The translations under genes and the position numbers were made by a program. 64,000 nt of DNA, taken from Ilyonectria destructans. Taxonomy: Eukaryota; Ascomycota; Sordariomycetes; Hypocreales; Nectriaceae. Of this stretch, positions 31,366 to 43,176 are shown piece by piece. The stretch lies in NCBI GenBank assembly GCA_020740775.1, contig JAHEWK010000004.1, forward strand, positions 124,001 to 188,000, in the 5' to 3' direction. Position 1 is the stretch's first letter. Every line of letters starts with the position of its first letter. The notes beneath the pieces are model-generated. The model was not told the origin of the DNA, made no database searches, and saw only the letters and a program-made list of their open reading frames with translations.

Positions 31366-32890
31366 TTGAAAGTAGACGAGAAAGGAAAGTCGATCAACAA
31401 TGTCAGGGACAAGGTGGGCCCGGTGGCTAATTTGGAAGGGCTTCAAAGGCTTTACAAGACTGCACCGCGCCTTGAACAAGTCCGGCCTCTTTTGGGCGCA
31501 GACATCAACTTCTCACCGCGGAATACCTGTCTGGACCGAGAGAGGTTCATTGCCGAGCAGGGCCAGAGTCTGGGCGGCACGAGAGCTGCCTAGGAAATCT
31601 ACGACTGGGCTCAATACGCTCACAGCATGGCATTTTATCTCCTAGTCCAGTTTGGAGGCACCGGACTCAAACTCAAGATGCCGACAACAATCGATCCCTC
31701 TCTCATCTTCAACCACAACCAATCCCTGACGGTGTCCGACTGGACTGATCTCTTCGGGTCCATGGACATGTGCTCCTGTGACGAATGCCACGCCATGGGT
31801 AGTACTGCGGCCTACTTTGTAGACATCCTGCATTTCCTGCAAGACCGCAAGCTGAAGCCTCCCCAAGACACCTCCTCGACTGCCCAAAGCCCTCAAGTTA
31901 GACTCTTCCAGCGAAGGCCGGATCTGCTGGATATGGAATTGTGTTGTGCCAACGCGAATACTCCTTTGCCCTACACCGATCTGGTCTTGGAGATCTTGGA
32001 AGATGCCATCAGCCTTCTGCCTCCATTCAACGAGATCCATTTGATTGATCCACCGGATGAGCAAGCTGCATCTACTTTGGCGAAGCAGCTCGATCAGAAC
32101 AAACTTGATACCATCGGAGACAAGTTCAATCCGCGGCTGTCAAGAGTCTCGATCATTAAGCTTTGCCAACAATATACCATCGACGAGACCACTTGTTCTT
32201 ACAGCGTCGAGAGCTCGGGATCTGATATTATCGTTCGGGGTCGGAGCCGCCAGTCAACTGGCAGCCCTCAGGAGCTGGCTGCGAACCCGAAGTACATTAA
32301 TTTCGCGGGAAATGGTCTTTTACGACCCGCTGATGAATACTGAGAGCCTTTCCGCGAAGCAGAAGTTCAAGGAGGCCCAACGTTGGCTGCACTACATCTT
32401 CGACCCAACCGACACGTCCACCTTCAAAGCACCGCAGAGGTTCTGAGGACCAAGATGTTCTTCGAGATCACCTCGGAGGAGTATAAAACCGAGACGCTAC
32501 CGGAATTCTTCCCCGTATTGGCTGGTCGAGGTGTCCCTGAAGCGACTAAGAACATGTCCAAGGAGAAGCGCGCTATGCTGGCTGACTTTGAAGCCGGTGT
32601 CAGGGCATGAAGAGCTGACCCGTTCAAAACATTCTTGGTCGCTGAGATAAGATTCACGGCCTTCCAGAAGATGGTGGCGATGAAGTACCTCGGCAACCTC
32701 ATTGCTTGGGGGGACAGTCTCTTCCGAGGAGACACCATTGAGAAGATCAGCAAGGCTTCCCAGCTCTACATCTTGGCCGCTGATAAAACAAGCGAACGTC
32801 ATGGCCACGACTTTCGCTTCTTACAAGCGTCGCGAAGAAGATTGGACCTTGCAGAAAGCGACGGCAACCAAGGAAATGGCCTAGATGGAT
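31366..32890 (+). pseudogene. Relic of a Tc-toxin A-subunit (TcA/TcdA-like) gene, internally deleted
   Basis: Blocks typical of the A subunit of bacterial insecticidal toxin complexes occur in the right order. The N-terminal region (31366-32300) includes LEGLQRLYKTAP and MDMCSCDECHAMGSTAAYF and ends ELAANPKYIN. The C-terminal region (32310-32880) includes KEAQRWLHYIFDPTD and GNLIAWGDSLFRGDT. Breaks: an in-frame TAG at 31591-31593, a TGA at 32341-32343, a frame change at about 32310 where the blocks meet, and further stops at 32443-32445 and 32608-32610. Family A subunits exceed 2000 residues, so more than a thousand residues between the blocks are missing. The locus cannot make a functional toxin. 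A bacterial origin is inferred from family knowledge. Confidence 0.7.
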
Positions 32891-33134
32891 AAGCAGATAC
32901 TGGCCGCCGAGATCCGAGAGGCCGCCTCGGTGCAGCTCCCCTCAATGACTGCGAGAGATGCCGCCCTTATCTGTCTCTCTGCCCAGCTAGCTCGGGGGCT
33001 CAGTCATATCCCTCCTAAGGTCACTGTGGTCTAACACACTACGTAAGGCTCGGATAACCTTGCTGGGTAATTTTAGGGCTTATTAGCTTAACCTTTATTC
33101 GTAGGTACGAAGGCTTTCATCAAGGTATCTCTCA
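32891..33134. other. Short intergenic
   Basis: Nothing recognisable between the toxin relic and the CHAT relic. A trace of the toxin gene may continue to about 32910. Confidence 0.3.
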
Positions 33135-33345
33135 TCATGGACTCCCAGTTCCGCAAGCCGACAGGTAGGCAAGAAAGTGAGAATAATTGCGCATATTTAT
33201 GTTCAAGAGCGTGTCCACTGTCAGAGATGTGTCCTTCCCATCCTCGTCACCCAAGAGCAGGTGGCTCCTCGACGGGTTGTGCTCATCTGTGTAGCAATAC
33301 CCGGCACAATGAAAAGTCTTGCACCCAAGCAAGTAAATCATGCTG
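33135..33345 (-). pseudogene. CHAT-domain (caspase-like) protein fragment
   Basis: On the minus strand the end of a CHAT protease domain reads FHCAGYCYTDE, HNPSRSHLLLGDED, then SHFLAYLSACGTGSP and TGA at 33135-33137. The YLSACGTG strand with the candidate catalytic Cys is kept. The usual FHFAGHG strand with the catalytic His reads FHCAGYC, so the His is Tyr (CAC-to-TAC, a C-to-T change). The TPR-rich N-terminus and the end of the domain are missing. Fungal CHAT proteins are often multi-domain and take part in immunity-like cell-death systems. Confidence 0.6.
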
Positions 33346-34421
33346 TACCGTAGCATAAAAACATCGTCAAGAAGCACCTTCCCCGTCATCTAGTGAGTAA
33401 ACCACAACCCTCGTAAAGCGCATGTGCTTTGTCCTCGCTGGGTCACAAGGTGTACATGTCATCGCCAATTCCATGTGGCACCTGAACTTCTCACAGATTT
33501 CCGTTTACCTGCTACGACCTCGTAATTTACCGTCTAGATGCTTTTTCTAGCCTCTAATCGCTCCTCCTGTTGACCCATGAGTACACAACGTCGCCCCTGT
33601 GACCTCAACATGTTGAACCAGCCAATCCCCCATGCCTATAATTCTCACCCGCCCCCTCGCAGCGATAAGTAGAGTGGCTCGGACTTAAATAGGCCTCAAG
33701 AATGTTTAAGACTCGAGTTATACTTCTAAGCGTGATTCATGATTGCCTTGGAAGCAGGTGTAGGAGACAATAGGTGCTTGGATACACTTTGGGCTTGCTA
33801 ACCGCTAAGAAGTACTTGAAATCAAGCGGAATGGCAGAAGATGATGAGGGCAATGCACTTTCGAACCTCGACCTAACTTCCTCTGCTGGATTATGGCTGG
33901 ACTGACATCAAATGCTCACTAAGTAGCCTATGTCCACTTTAACGGTCAGTTATAGTAAACATGGAATAACTCAGCTCTTTTAGTTAGTCTTTTAATAGTG
34001 TATATTAAAGTAGGGACAATCTGCGAAAAGTAGGTGTCGCGAAAAGTAGCGCCTTTAACTTATAGATGCCGGAGACAAGGAGTATAATTCCAAGTAGTGA
34101 GCGGCGCCATTAGTACTTCAGCAGATGGCTGGGACCTGGTTTAATATCATAAGCGCCTCCTCCTCCGTCGGCTGGCTGTCTTTTTACTTGTGTTCGAAGA
34201 TGAAGGTGCGGCGCAGCGCCTACCGTTGCCTCTGGACAGACAGTCTCGCCTCGACGTTCAACGGAATGAGCGTGCTGGGGAGAAGGATGGACCTCTCCTG
34301 TACAGGGCGGAAGTGATGGAACTCCCTGCAGAATGACTAAACCTTAGAGCAGGACATTTGATATTGATCCCATCGTTCGTTTCCTTAACGTCTTTGCCAC
34401 TTCCAAGCACCAGCAAACCCC
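33346..34421. other. Intergenic 1.1 kb
   Basis: No gene recognised. A 63-codon frame at 34125-34316 has no motif. The last part is the 3' flank of the trehalose phosphorylase gene. Confidence 0.35.
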
Positions 34422-37191
34422 TTAGACCTCCGCCACCGGTGCGTCCGGTCCTGGCTCGGCAGCCTTGGGGTCGATGATGGTGGCAGCCTTCTCCTCGGTG
34501 AACTGTCGAGGGAGGCGGTTCTCATTTTCGGAATACGGGAAGCCAGCCTCCTCCCGGGCCATGTCATTGACCCATCTCTCGTTGCCTTGCAGGCCGCCCT
34601 TGCCCCCTTTCTCGACGCCAACCTCGGCCCATTTGGCAGCCAGGTAGAACCAACCGAGGGCATTGCCGACGGTGCCGACCTCGTCGGAGACGCCGGTCTT
34701 GGCGGCATAGCTCATCTTCTTGTACAGGTCATCATTGGTGAAGAGATCCATGAGGTGGCCAGCAACAGCCTTCCAATCACCCGGGTTGACAAGGAAACCG
34801 TTGATCTTGTTCTTGACCTGGAGAGGTATACCGCCAGCCTTGGTGGCGATGATAGGCCGGCCAGCATGTAGGGCCTCCGAGACCTTAACCTCGAAGCCCT
34901 CGCGAGTTGAGAGCTGGAGGACAACATGGGCTTTGGCAATAAGCGTGTTGAGCAACTGATCGTTTGGGTCGAGGCGCATGATACTGATGTCCTTCATAAG
35001 ATAAGGGTAGTATGTCTTAAGCTGGCTCATTGTCTGGTCGTAGACCATGTTAGCATCGGGATCATCGACCGATCCATTGCCGCAAACGATGAGCTGAGGG
35101 ACATCTGTAATATCGGCGGTCTCACATTGGCGGCGGAACTCGGCATAGGAATCGATGACAGTTGGAATACCCTTTGAGAGATCGAAGCGGGCCACCTGAA
35201 TGATGTACTTGCGGGCTGGCCAGTTCAACTCGGTCCTGCGCAGTAGTTAATCAGAGATTCTTTCAATCATGGCATTTGACCGGTGTATGAATACTCACAT
35301 ACGCTGGGAGTGGCAAGCAACGTTGTAGATGTGGCCATAGTAACCAGCATCCCAATTGTTCAGTTCCTTATTAAGGCCATCAAGCCAATCGGTGGTAGCT
35401 GGGAAGTAGACAACCTTCTCCCTCGGGACAGTGTGAGGGACAAAGATAGGGATTGGGTGGCTAATGAACATGTCTGCCAGTTGGATATTGCTCCACAAAA
35501 AGTCCCAGATATCGGCCTGGGGTGAGCCAGCCTTGGCAATAAGGTCACTTCGGATCTGGATGTGGGAGCGGTAGAGGACTGGACGGTCAGGGGTAATCTT
35601 CTTAATAAGGGGGATCAAGCCCGGCATCTGTGGGTCATCGATCTGTAATATTATCAGTGTGAATTGCGGCAACAAGTAGTACCCGATGAGTTGATGGCGC
35701 CAAACAGGAAACAACACCAGCGCTATGCAAGACCAAATTTAGAGCAGAATCCGAAAAATACTGACAATAATAACGTGAGCACCGCCTTCCTCTACTGGGC
35801 GAAGTGGGCCGCCATCAGATAGCCAGTATCGGTGGGCATTCTCGGTAATCCAATGAATGATGGCATCTTTTTCCTCGGCAGTGATGCGCTGGTCGGGATG
35901 GCTGACGCCCTGGAGGACGTTGTGGATGTTCTTGGTGATTCTGAAGACACCAGGAAGCGGCTTGGGAACTGCCTCGGGTGTGAGCAACCTAGGGACGAAG
36001 CCTCTGGCGACATTCTGGCTGCAGAGCAGTCGTACTTACCATACCAGGTCAGATCGACACCCGTCAGGCGAGCGAAGCGGACCAGTGCGTGACGCATGAG
36101 AGCGACACCACCGCCTTGGGGAGTGGAGCTGAAGAAGGCAACGCGTGTCTTATTATGGCGCAACTTGTTGGCATAGGTCGACATGGTCTCCCAGGTGGCA
36201 GCGCCACAGGTGTCCTTGTAGTTCTGTACGGTAGTCATATCGGCGCGGAATCCAGCATCAATCTGGACAACACCTCGGAAGTCAACTTGCAAATGAGGGG
36301 CAAGCGACGGACCGAAATTCCTAAGCATGACATGTCAATTCGAATTCTCTTTTCCCATCAGAGGTTATAGGCTTACATGACGCACTTGCGGGCCATAGAA
36401 TCGGCCTGCTCATCAACGCGCTTGACGTCCCAGAAATTTTTATCTCTTCCTTCGCCGTCAGGACGCAGCACAAGCGGGACAATATCCAGGTCCAGCCACA
36501 AACGAGAACACAGACTGGGACTCATGTACCTGAGCGCAGTGGGAAGACCGGCTCCAATGAACTTGGCAAAGTTCTCGTGCTCGTACTTCTCAACCTCCTC
36601 AAGGACGTAGTCGGCAATGAGATCCTGGCCCATCTTCAGAGTGTCGTCAAGCACAATATGCTTGACGGAGAAGTCAATTAGGTAGACACTGTCGTTGATA
36701 GCCAAGGCAACTACTGCAGTTTGATCATCAGAGAACGCGGCGGATATGCCGAGATAGAGTGTCTTGTACGGGGCACAAGGTCAGCATGGGGAAGACGGCT
36801 GAGTTGGCAAGACTGGAACCCGTACCGTGAGAGCTAGACCAAAGTGACCTTCTTTCTCCACAACTGTCCTCATCTGCCTCTTGCGGTGCACCGAAGTGGC
36901 CGTAGAGAACTTGCAGCCCTTCTTGAAAGCCATGATGGAGAGGACGAATGGACGAAGGCTCTTCGGCCGGTATGGTTTGTGCCGAGGTGTAGAATACCCG
37001 CTGCTAGGTCTCGACGAGTCTGGGTGGTAGCCGTGCTCCTGCTCCTGCTGGTGCAGGGTCCTTTGCGGATCTTGGCCTCGGTCATGAGCCTGACTCTGGT
37101 CTAGGTTTCGGTCCTGACCATCCTGAGCCTGAGTTTGGTGGGGTTGAGTTCTAGGCTCTTCCCGTTGCAATACCTGAGGTGGCTCGGACAT
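34422..37191 (-). CDS. ccg-9: Trehalose phosphorylase (clock-controlled gene 9 type), with an apparent frameshift
   Basis: Cytosolic GT4-fold enzyme that reversibly phosphorolyses trehalose to glucose and glucose 1-phosphate. Exons: 37191-36826, 36763-36377, 36320-36040, 35968-35766, 35642-35299 and 35235-34422, about 797 aa. The N-terminus is Gln-rich and disordered. Family blocks follow: LYLGISAAFSDD, FFSSTPQGGGVALMRHALVR, LTWYVPKPLPGVFRITK (across an intron), DDPQMPGLIPLIKKI, RSHIQIRSDLI, and the GT-B C-lobe IIQVARFDLSKGIPTVIDSY, STREGFEVKVSEALHAGRPI, TKAGGIPLQV. In exon 2, a run of four A residues (minus strand, 36719-36724 region) puts LYLGISAAFSDDQ and TAVVALAINDSVYL one base out of frame; no intron explains it. 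Everything else is intact, so this may be a fresh mutation or a sequence error. Confidence 0.85.
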
Positions 37192-38511
37192 TATTGAGTT
37201 AACCACTGACGGTACCTGGTGTTGAAAGGTTCAGTTTTCCCACAATTACTATGGGTGCAAGTGCCTGTAAGACAACTGTGGGCAGAGTGAAAATAGTTAT
37301 GAGAGAGTTAGACGACAGGAGCCTGGAAGCACGGGACTGGCTGATATGGACTACCACGATAAGAGTATGAAGTAAATGTGACATAATCTTCGGCTAGTCT
37401 ACAATTCCCCATGTCATGCCAAGCCAACGTACCGGGCTAAATTAGCGCGTATGTGTTGGGAGCGCTGCTCTCATCGAGCGCCTTGCGAGCCTTTCGGCAA
37501 GATAATCGCCCACTGTGAAAGGGGCCATGATGTGGGTTTAGGGATAAGGGCTCGAGAAGTTCGACTGCTACGTGTGTCGAGTCGGCCCTCCAAATTTATG
37601 CTGAATATGAACTACCAGAGGCACAGGTTCGTTAGGTGTGCCGGAATATAGCGTTCGCCCTCAGCGTCCTTCCACTTGATGTATTCTGGTGCAAATTCAA
37701 CTACTCGTCATTGGGCAAATGACCGTCCTACCCACTAGATAGGCCAATTACTCGCAAATTGAGTTCGTTTTTGTCGGAGCACAGAAATGCGTTTCACATC
37801 CCCGGCGGGATTATACCAGCATCCCAATCAAATTATCTCATTGATGGCAAAGGCTTTCTACATTGAATTAGCATAGGCACACGATCATTAGCCCATTGTA
37901 GGATGACAACCGCCTCCCCCGACTTGTGGCGAGTTCACGGCCGCCATAACGTGGACTGAGCGATTCTGCGCTTCATCTTTCCCTCGTTGGTGGCGTGATG
38001 AGATGTGGTGTGATCAGCTTCAACAGGAGGGAGCGGGTTGGCGCTAAGATGTGATTGGATGGGCTTTATATCATAGTTACGCGTGCATGACGCGATGAGA
38101 AGCATAGTAAGGCCATACGGGACCACCGAAGAACTTATAACAATAAGAAATTGCGCTGGTGATGGAGGTTGCTTTCTTGTCCGAGATGAGGTGTACTCCC
38201 AGGCCTTGGCACACGTGCTCGGCCGATGAGCAACTCCGTGACATACAAGCCACTTCGGCGAGATGGACTAATGGGCGCTCGGAGAAACACATGTTGGCCA
38301 AGGGGAGGGGAAGCTTTGGCAAACGTCCAATCAAACGGGCTGGAGTTTTCTGCCCGAAAACCAAGACACGGGACTGAGAGCACAGTTCTTCAATGAAAGG
38401 AGCCGGAGCCATCTCGAGCATGTGGCGAGACAAGAGGATATCCATCTGTTGGATTGACCCTCAACGTGGCGGAATAAGGCCGGATAGGCACAATCCTCTG
38501 ATATATCAATC
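37192..38511. other. 5' region of trehalose phosphorylase and gene-poor stretch
   Basis: No gene recognised. Frames of 60-120 codons at 37451-37651 and 38077-38445 have no motif and overlap frames on the other strand. An in-frame ATG at 37206 could lengthen the phosphorylase by five residues. Confidence 0.35.
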
Positions 38512-38780
38512 TTAAGACAGCATCTGAGCGCCATCGACGAGAAGCGGCGTGTCGCTTACATAGCTGGCGAGATCGTCGGGGAAGCCCACCCTTCCTATAG
38601 GCAACTGGTTCTTGAAGCGCTGCGCTAACTCGCTTTTTTCTAATATCTCTCGTATCTTTTCCTGCGTCTTGGTTGTCTCAGGCGGCACCGCCTGGGCCGG
38701 CGCTGCAAACGCAACCCTTTCAAATACTTCGATACGTTCGGTCGTCATGGTCGACCCGGGAATCACGGCGTCGGCCTAGA
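38512..38780 (-). pseudogene. C-terminal relic of a short-chain dehydrogenase
   Basis: The minus-strand frame ends with PIGRVGFPDDLASYVSDTP, then LLVDGAQ, the usual SDR finish (P-x-GRVG-x-P-D-D...LLVDGG) but shortened between the two parts. The Rossmann N-terminus and the catalytic Tyr-Lys are absent. A few residues upstream (PGSTMTTERI) may belong to it. Confidence 0.5.
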
Positions 38781-40293
38781 TGCCATATTAGCCCTCCCTC
38801 CAGCGCGAGGAAGAGCATGACAGTGTTGTCGACCGCTATGGAAAAGTCTGGGGTCAGGGCAAGATTGTCCTTGGTGGCTGCGGCGTCATCCCCGCTGGGA
38901 ATGCGTGCAACCCTACTCTCACGGCTGCTTGCTTCGCTCTTGCCGCTGCGGATAAGATGGTGCAAGAACTCGAGGCTTTAAAGAATGGACAGAGGATCTG
39001 GGGTCAATCACTTGATTAAGGACGAAGTGTCTTTCCTTTTGTTGGTCTGAGAGTTGCTGACTTTGTAGTAATAGTGTCTTGAGTGTGTGTGATTCTTTCT
39101 AAGCTTCGAATTTGTTCTCCACCGCCGCTCGCGAGCATCCCAGCTTCCTCGCATGCTTTTTCGTGGTGAATCGGATTATAGTAGCCAAATTACTAGTTTA
39201 TTTATGTTTAATCTCTAGTTGAAAGAACAATTTCGTCCTTCAGCCCCTTTCTGTATCATTCCTCGTTTCTCGGTTCTCATTCCTCAGCCAATAATTGAAG
39301 AGAGACGTGGTCCAACTAAGCATAATGAACGACCTGAACCTTCAGCAGTACGTAGTGCTGGCCGTTGCCGAGCCATACGCGCGGACCATTGACGGTGTGG
39401 TGGTGACGACACTGAACAGTCATAGCAACTGGACTCAGATTGTGCCGACGCAGACGTATGATGTGCAGTGGCCGATCCGTAGCATACTATGGATTTGACG
39501 AGACATTATAGAATAGGTCGGAATAAAAATAAGCGCCTACTAGATAAAAGCCTCTATCTAATTAGTATATATTAGTTAGCTGGTTTCCGATATATTATTA
39601 GTACACTCTGGGAAGTTAATAACAAGGTATGGATCGATATTGCGGAAATCATATATCGAGAGATAAAAGATGCAAGTACAGAGGACGATTCGGTATGTCG
39701 GGGCCTGCACACTGCTGTTTGGACAATATGCGATAGTTGGCTGGCTGAGTCGTCGAAGACTACAGCACAAAGGGCATTTACAGGCTTAGAGAAGTTGTCG
39801 TTAAAGGAGAAGGCCTAGAGTGGTAGCGATTAATGTTTTCCGTCAAGTGAGCAGCGATCAGCAAGAGATGCGTTTGTTGAAGAGGTTGAGGTACTTAGGC
39901 CTGCGCCATGGGTTGCTTATGTACATTGTCGAGGTAGGTTGTAATTTTCACCTTCTCTGACTTGGTAGCGACCATATTCTAGCTAGCTGTATGTTATGTT
40001 TGATGTGTCTTAACCGCGAGGCCGCCGCCAGCTTGCACCTACTACCGTTTCCGTCCCCTTGTTTCCCCATCAACCGCCGGCTGCGGCATGGGCAAAATTT
40101 AAAGAAAATCAGGCAGCCAAGGCCAGTCACAGCAAGTAGTGATTGGTGCAGCATTTGACAAGTCTATTCACATTGATCGCATGGGAATGTTGACAATTAG
40201 ATCATGGCGTCGTAATTATTGATGTTTGTACATTAAAATTTATTACAGTGAATTATGTGACAAGTAATTTTTATCCGTGAACGACTATTCGCA
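38781..40293. other. Gene-poor stretch with coding-like scraps
   Basis: The plus-strand frame ending with TAA at about 39017-39019 (KIVLGGCGVIPAGNACNPTL then AADKMVQELEALKNG) and another near 39630-39820 (REIKDASTEDDSVCRGLHTA) look like protein-coding remnants, but I cannot place them. A 67-codon frame at 39295-39498 is also unplaced. Confidence 0.35.
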
Positions 40294-41299
40294 TCACCCC
40301 CTCGACTCGGGTGGCTGGGCAGAATTCAGCCTTACCGACGATGATAAGGCGGATTCACCATCGTCACTGGGCATCATTTTCTCGCTAGCATTCTTTTGAC
40401 GCTCGGACATGCCCATTTGTAAGAGCCTTGAAGCGCTGTACAACTGTGTTGTAATCCACAACGTGAAGATGATTGGGGTAATGATTCGCCACACAAGGGC
40501 CCATTTCTCCCACGACAGCTTGAGAAGGTATATTGTGATGCAGGTCTCGACGAGTGCTGCTCCAGCACCCCATACGGAGCAAGCAAATGCCAAACGGGCC
40601 AGAAGCTGGTGGTTGCCGCGCTTGACGCGCCAGATGATCATGGACACATAAATAGGAAGCTCTACTACAACATCAAAGGCGCCTGAGATAGTTGTTAGTA
40701 TCTAAGGCCACAAATTCAAGAGCGGATTGAAACGTACCCCAAACCATGCACATGTAAAACTCCAGTGCCGCACCAGAGCGTGGCTCGGGACTGGCGAAGA
40801 GGGATAGCGCCGTTTGGGTGATGATGAGAAGTCCGAAGTGGTGGGCGATGCTGATGGGGCTGGCAAACTTGGTTCGAAAGCACAGCTCGAAAATATAATA
40901 GGCGCTGTAAATCTCGGAGAACAGGAACATGACATCGCCGACGGTGATGTTGCCCTTCTTGCTGCTGATGGGTGTCGAGAACTCGGCAGGTCCAGCAATA
41001 AATGAGAGTACGGGATAGGCTCCGAGGCAAATAAGCGAGAACATGACTATTGCGCCCAGGTGGAAGTAGGTAAAAGAGCGACGGCGCCTCTCATTGTCAG
41101 GCTTCTCTAGATCGAGCCAAACTTTGCCGTATAACAGTCGTAGAACCCATCGTTCTAGTATATTTGAGAGTAACACAATAAGAAGAAGACTGAGTGTGAG
41201 AATCAAAGATCCATAAGCTATCAAGTCTGAAAGCTGGTGGTTCTCGAGTCTCGAGATTTTGTGCCCATGCTTTGCATGCACTGTGGTCGAGTTCGTCAT
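40294..41299 (-). CDS. Multi-pass membrane protein, TLC-like, 316 aa
   Basis: Two exons, 41299-40738 and 40682-40294, joined through GTACGT and CTCAG with the frame kept (MVWG then AFDVVVELPIYVSMII). Six to seven hydrophobic helices are visible: LILTLSLLLIVLLSNIL, LGAIVMFSLICLGAYPVLSF, VMFLFSEIYSAYYIFEL, SIAHHFGLLIITQTALSLF, FDVVVELPIYVSMII, AFACSVWGAGAALVETCITI and IITPIIFTLWITTQLYS. The His pair in SIAHHFGLL after an FELCFRTKF segment recalls TLC (TRAM-LAG1-CLN8) membrane proteins, but I would not call a ceramide-synthase function. A short charged, polar C-terminal tail faces out or in. Alternative: an unrelated fungal membrane family of the same size. Confidence 0.75.
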
Positions 41300-43176
41300 G
41301 GTGCTTCGCGTATCTTGTCAATGTTTAGGTGGCTCGACAGATGTATTAAGGCGTGGTCAATAAAAGGGAGGAATGGATTATCAGAAAGAGGAATTACAGT
41401 GGCTTGGATGCAAACTGCGGTTTAATGAGCGTGATGAAGGCAGAATAGTAGAAGACAAAGTAACAGTAGCAGAATGGGAAAAGCTGAGTGAATTGAGAGT
41501 TGAGATAGCGAAGGCGTATAATTGCAGCCAACCTGATGAAGATAAATGAGACTATCACTAGCACTGCCTCGAAAGGCTTGTTTGAAAGGAGCAACAGCCG
41601 ACGTAGGCACGGTCCCAAGGCAACTAGCTTGCCGCAATATTACGACCGACCCCAACCTGCGATCATGTCAAGCGACGCTTAGTCGTGTGTGCCTAGACCT
41701 AGGCCCGGTAAGGATCCCGATGAGAAAAGGACTGCGAACAAAGGGCTACGAAAGGACCAATGACAAGCTCATGCACGGACCGGAGCCGTGTCTAGATGGC
41801 TCGTTTTCGGATAACCGGCCTCGTCGCTTAGACGGCCCCACGGAAACCCGGCAGTGCTGATCCCTCAACAGCCCTCGTAATTTTACCTCGATGCCGAATC
41901 CGGAATATTCGTATCTGCCTAGAGACAGTATCCCGGAATCTGCTTGGGGCGGAGCAAGGGTGACAATGCCAAGCTTTTATACTCCGGGTCAACGCGATGG
42001 TTTGACGTCAGCCACAGGAACCCGACAAATATGACGATGGATTTTCGGATACAGGTACGACCAAAGTCCCTTTCCCCTCACACTATAGCACTTGAAAAGA
42101 AAGCAAAGCAAAGCCATTTACGCGTTGTCGCATTTGCCCTGAATCTGACCCCTTTGCACGCGCGGTCCATCCAGGGGTACGACTGCTGCGACTCGCACTG
42201 CTTATCCTATTGACCCCATCCCGTCTTCTGCCCTTTTTGCTCCGTCCTTTGAAGCCGAATTCCGTGGTGGCCAATCCTGAGGGGCATTGTACTGCTGTGC
42301 CGGTCAATTCTGGTCGTCGGTGCGTTATTTTTATTTTATTTTGGCAGCTCCTAGCGCTTTTGACACGTCTGAAGGAGCCACGCGGCACGTTTCGCGCCGC
42401 AAAGTGCAACTAAGCACAACCAGCTTAGCGAGGTTACGCTGATAAAATGCGAAGATTGGCCTCATTAGATCAGCTAGTGAGATTGAAGCTTTGATTTTGA
42501 ATCTTGTCTTCGGTGTACTGTACCGTCACAGCCTCAGGGAGGCCACCTGAGCCCTTCATCACGGACGTGTCACAACAGTTTTGGCCAAACGAGCCTCAGT
42601 GACCATAATGAATGTCTACGGGTCAAAGTAAAGATGCTCTGTTGAATGGAAAGCCATGGCCAAAACTACCATCCTGGTGTACTTCTAGTTAACTCAAAGC
42701 CAGCTTCGTATTGATTGTTCCCTTCTGGCTGTCAAAATTGAATGCATTTGCACAGCCTCAACGTAACCAAATTAATTATGCCAATATCAATAATTGCGCT
42801 ACTCATCGATCATGAGCTCAGGTTCTATCCCCCCTTGCTGCTAGGCTATTGTTACTGTTGGCTATGTCGTAATTCGTAATTCGTAAGACACGTGGCTGAG
42901 CATAGGGGTCTGTTGGGTAATCTAGCCTAAATGGGCTGTCGGCTCAGGGCAGGTTCAGCCAATGAGGAAACAGGAATTGCTGACTCAGCCTTAGCCGAAA
43001 TAAGTCCGCCCCGGACGGAGGTTTCTGTATTCTGATTGGATGACCGCCACAGCTAAATGACTTGTCACAATTCAAGGGCACGAATTCCCCCAATCTTCTG
43101 AGACCGTCGAGTTCAATTCAATTGTTAGCAGCGTTGCGGAGTCTGGTCTCTAAGTTATCTCTCCCAAGTTCTTGTA
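41300..43176. other. Intergenic 1.9 kb
   Basis: No gene recognised. Several frames of 60-110 codons on both strands lack motifs. The stretch near 42430-42900 is moderately AT-rich. Confidence 0.35.
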
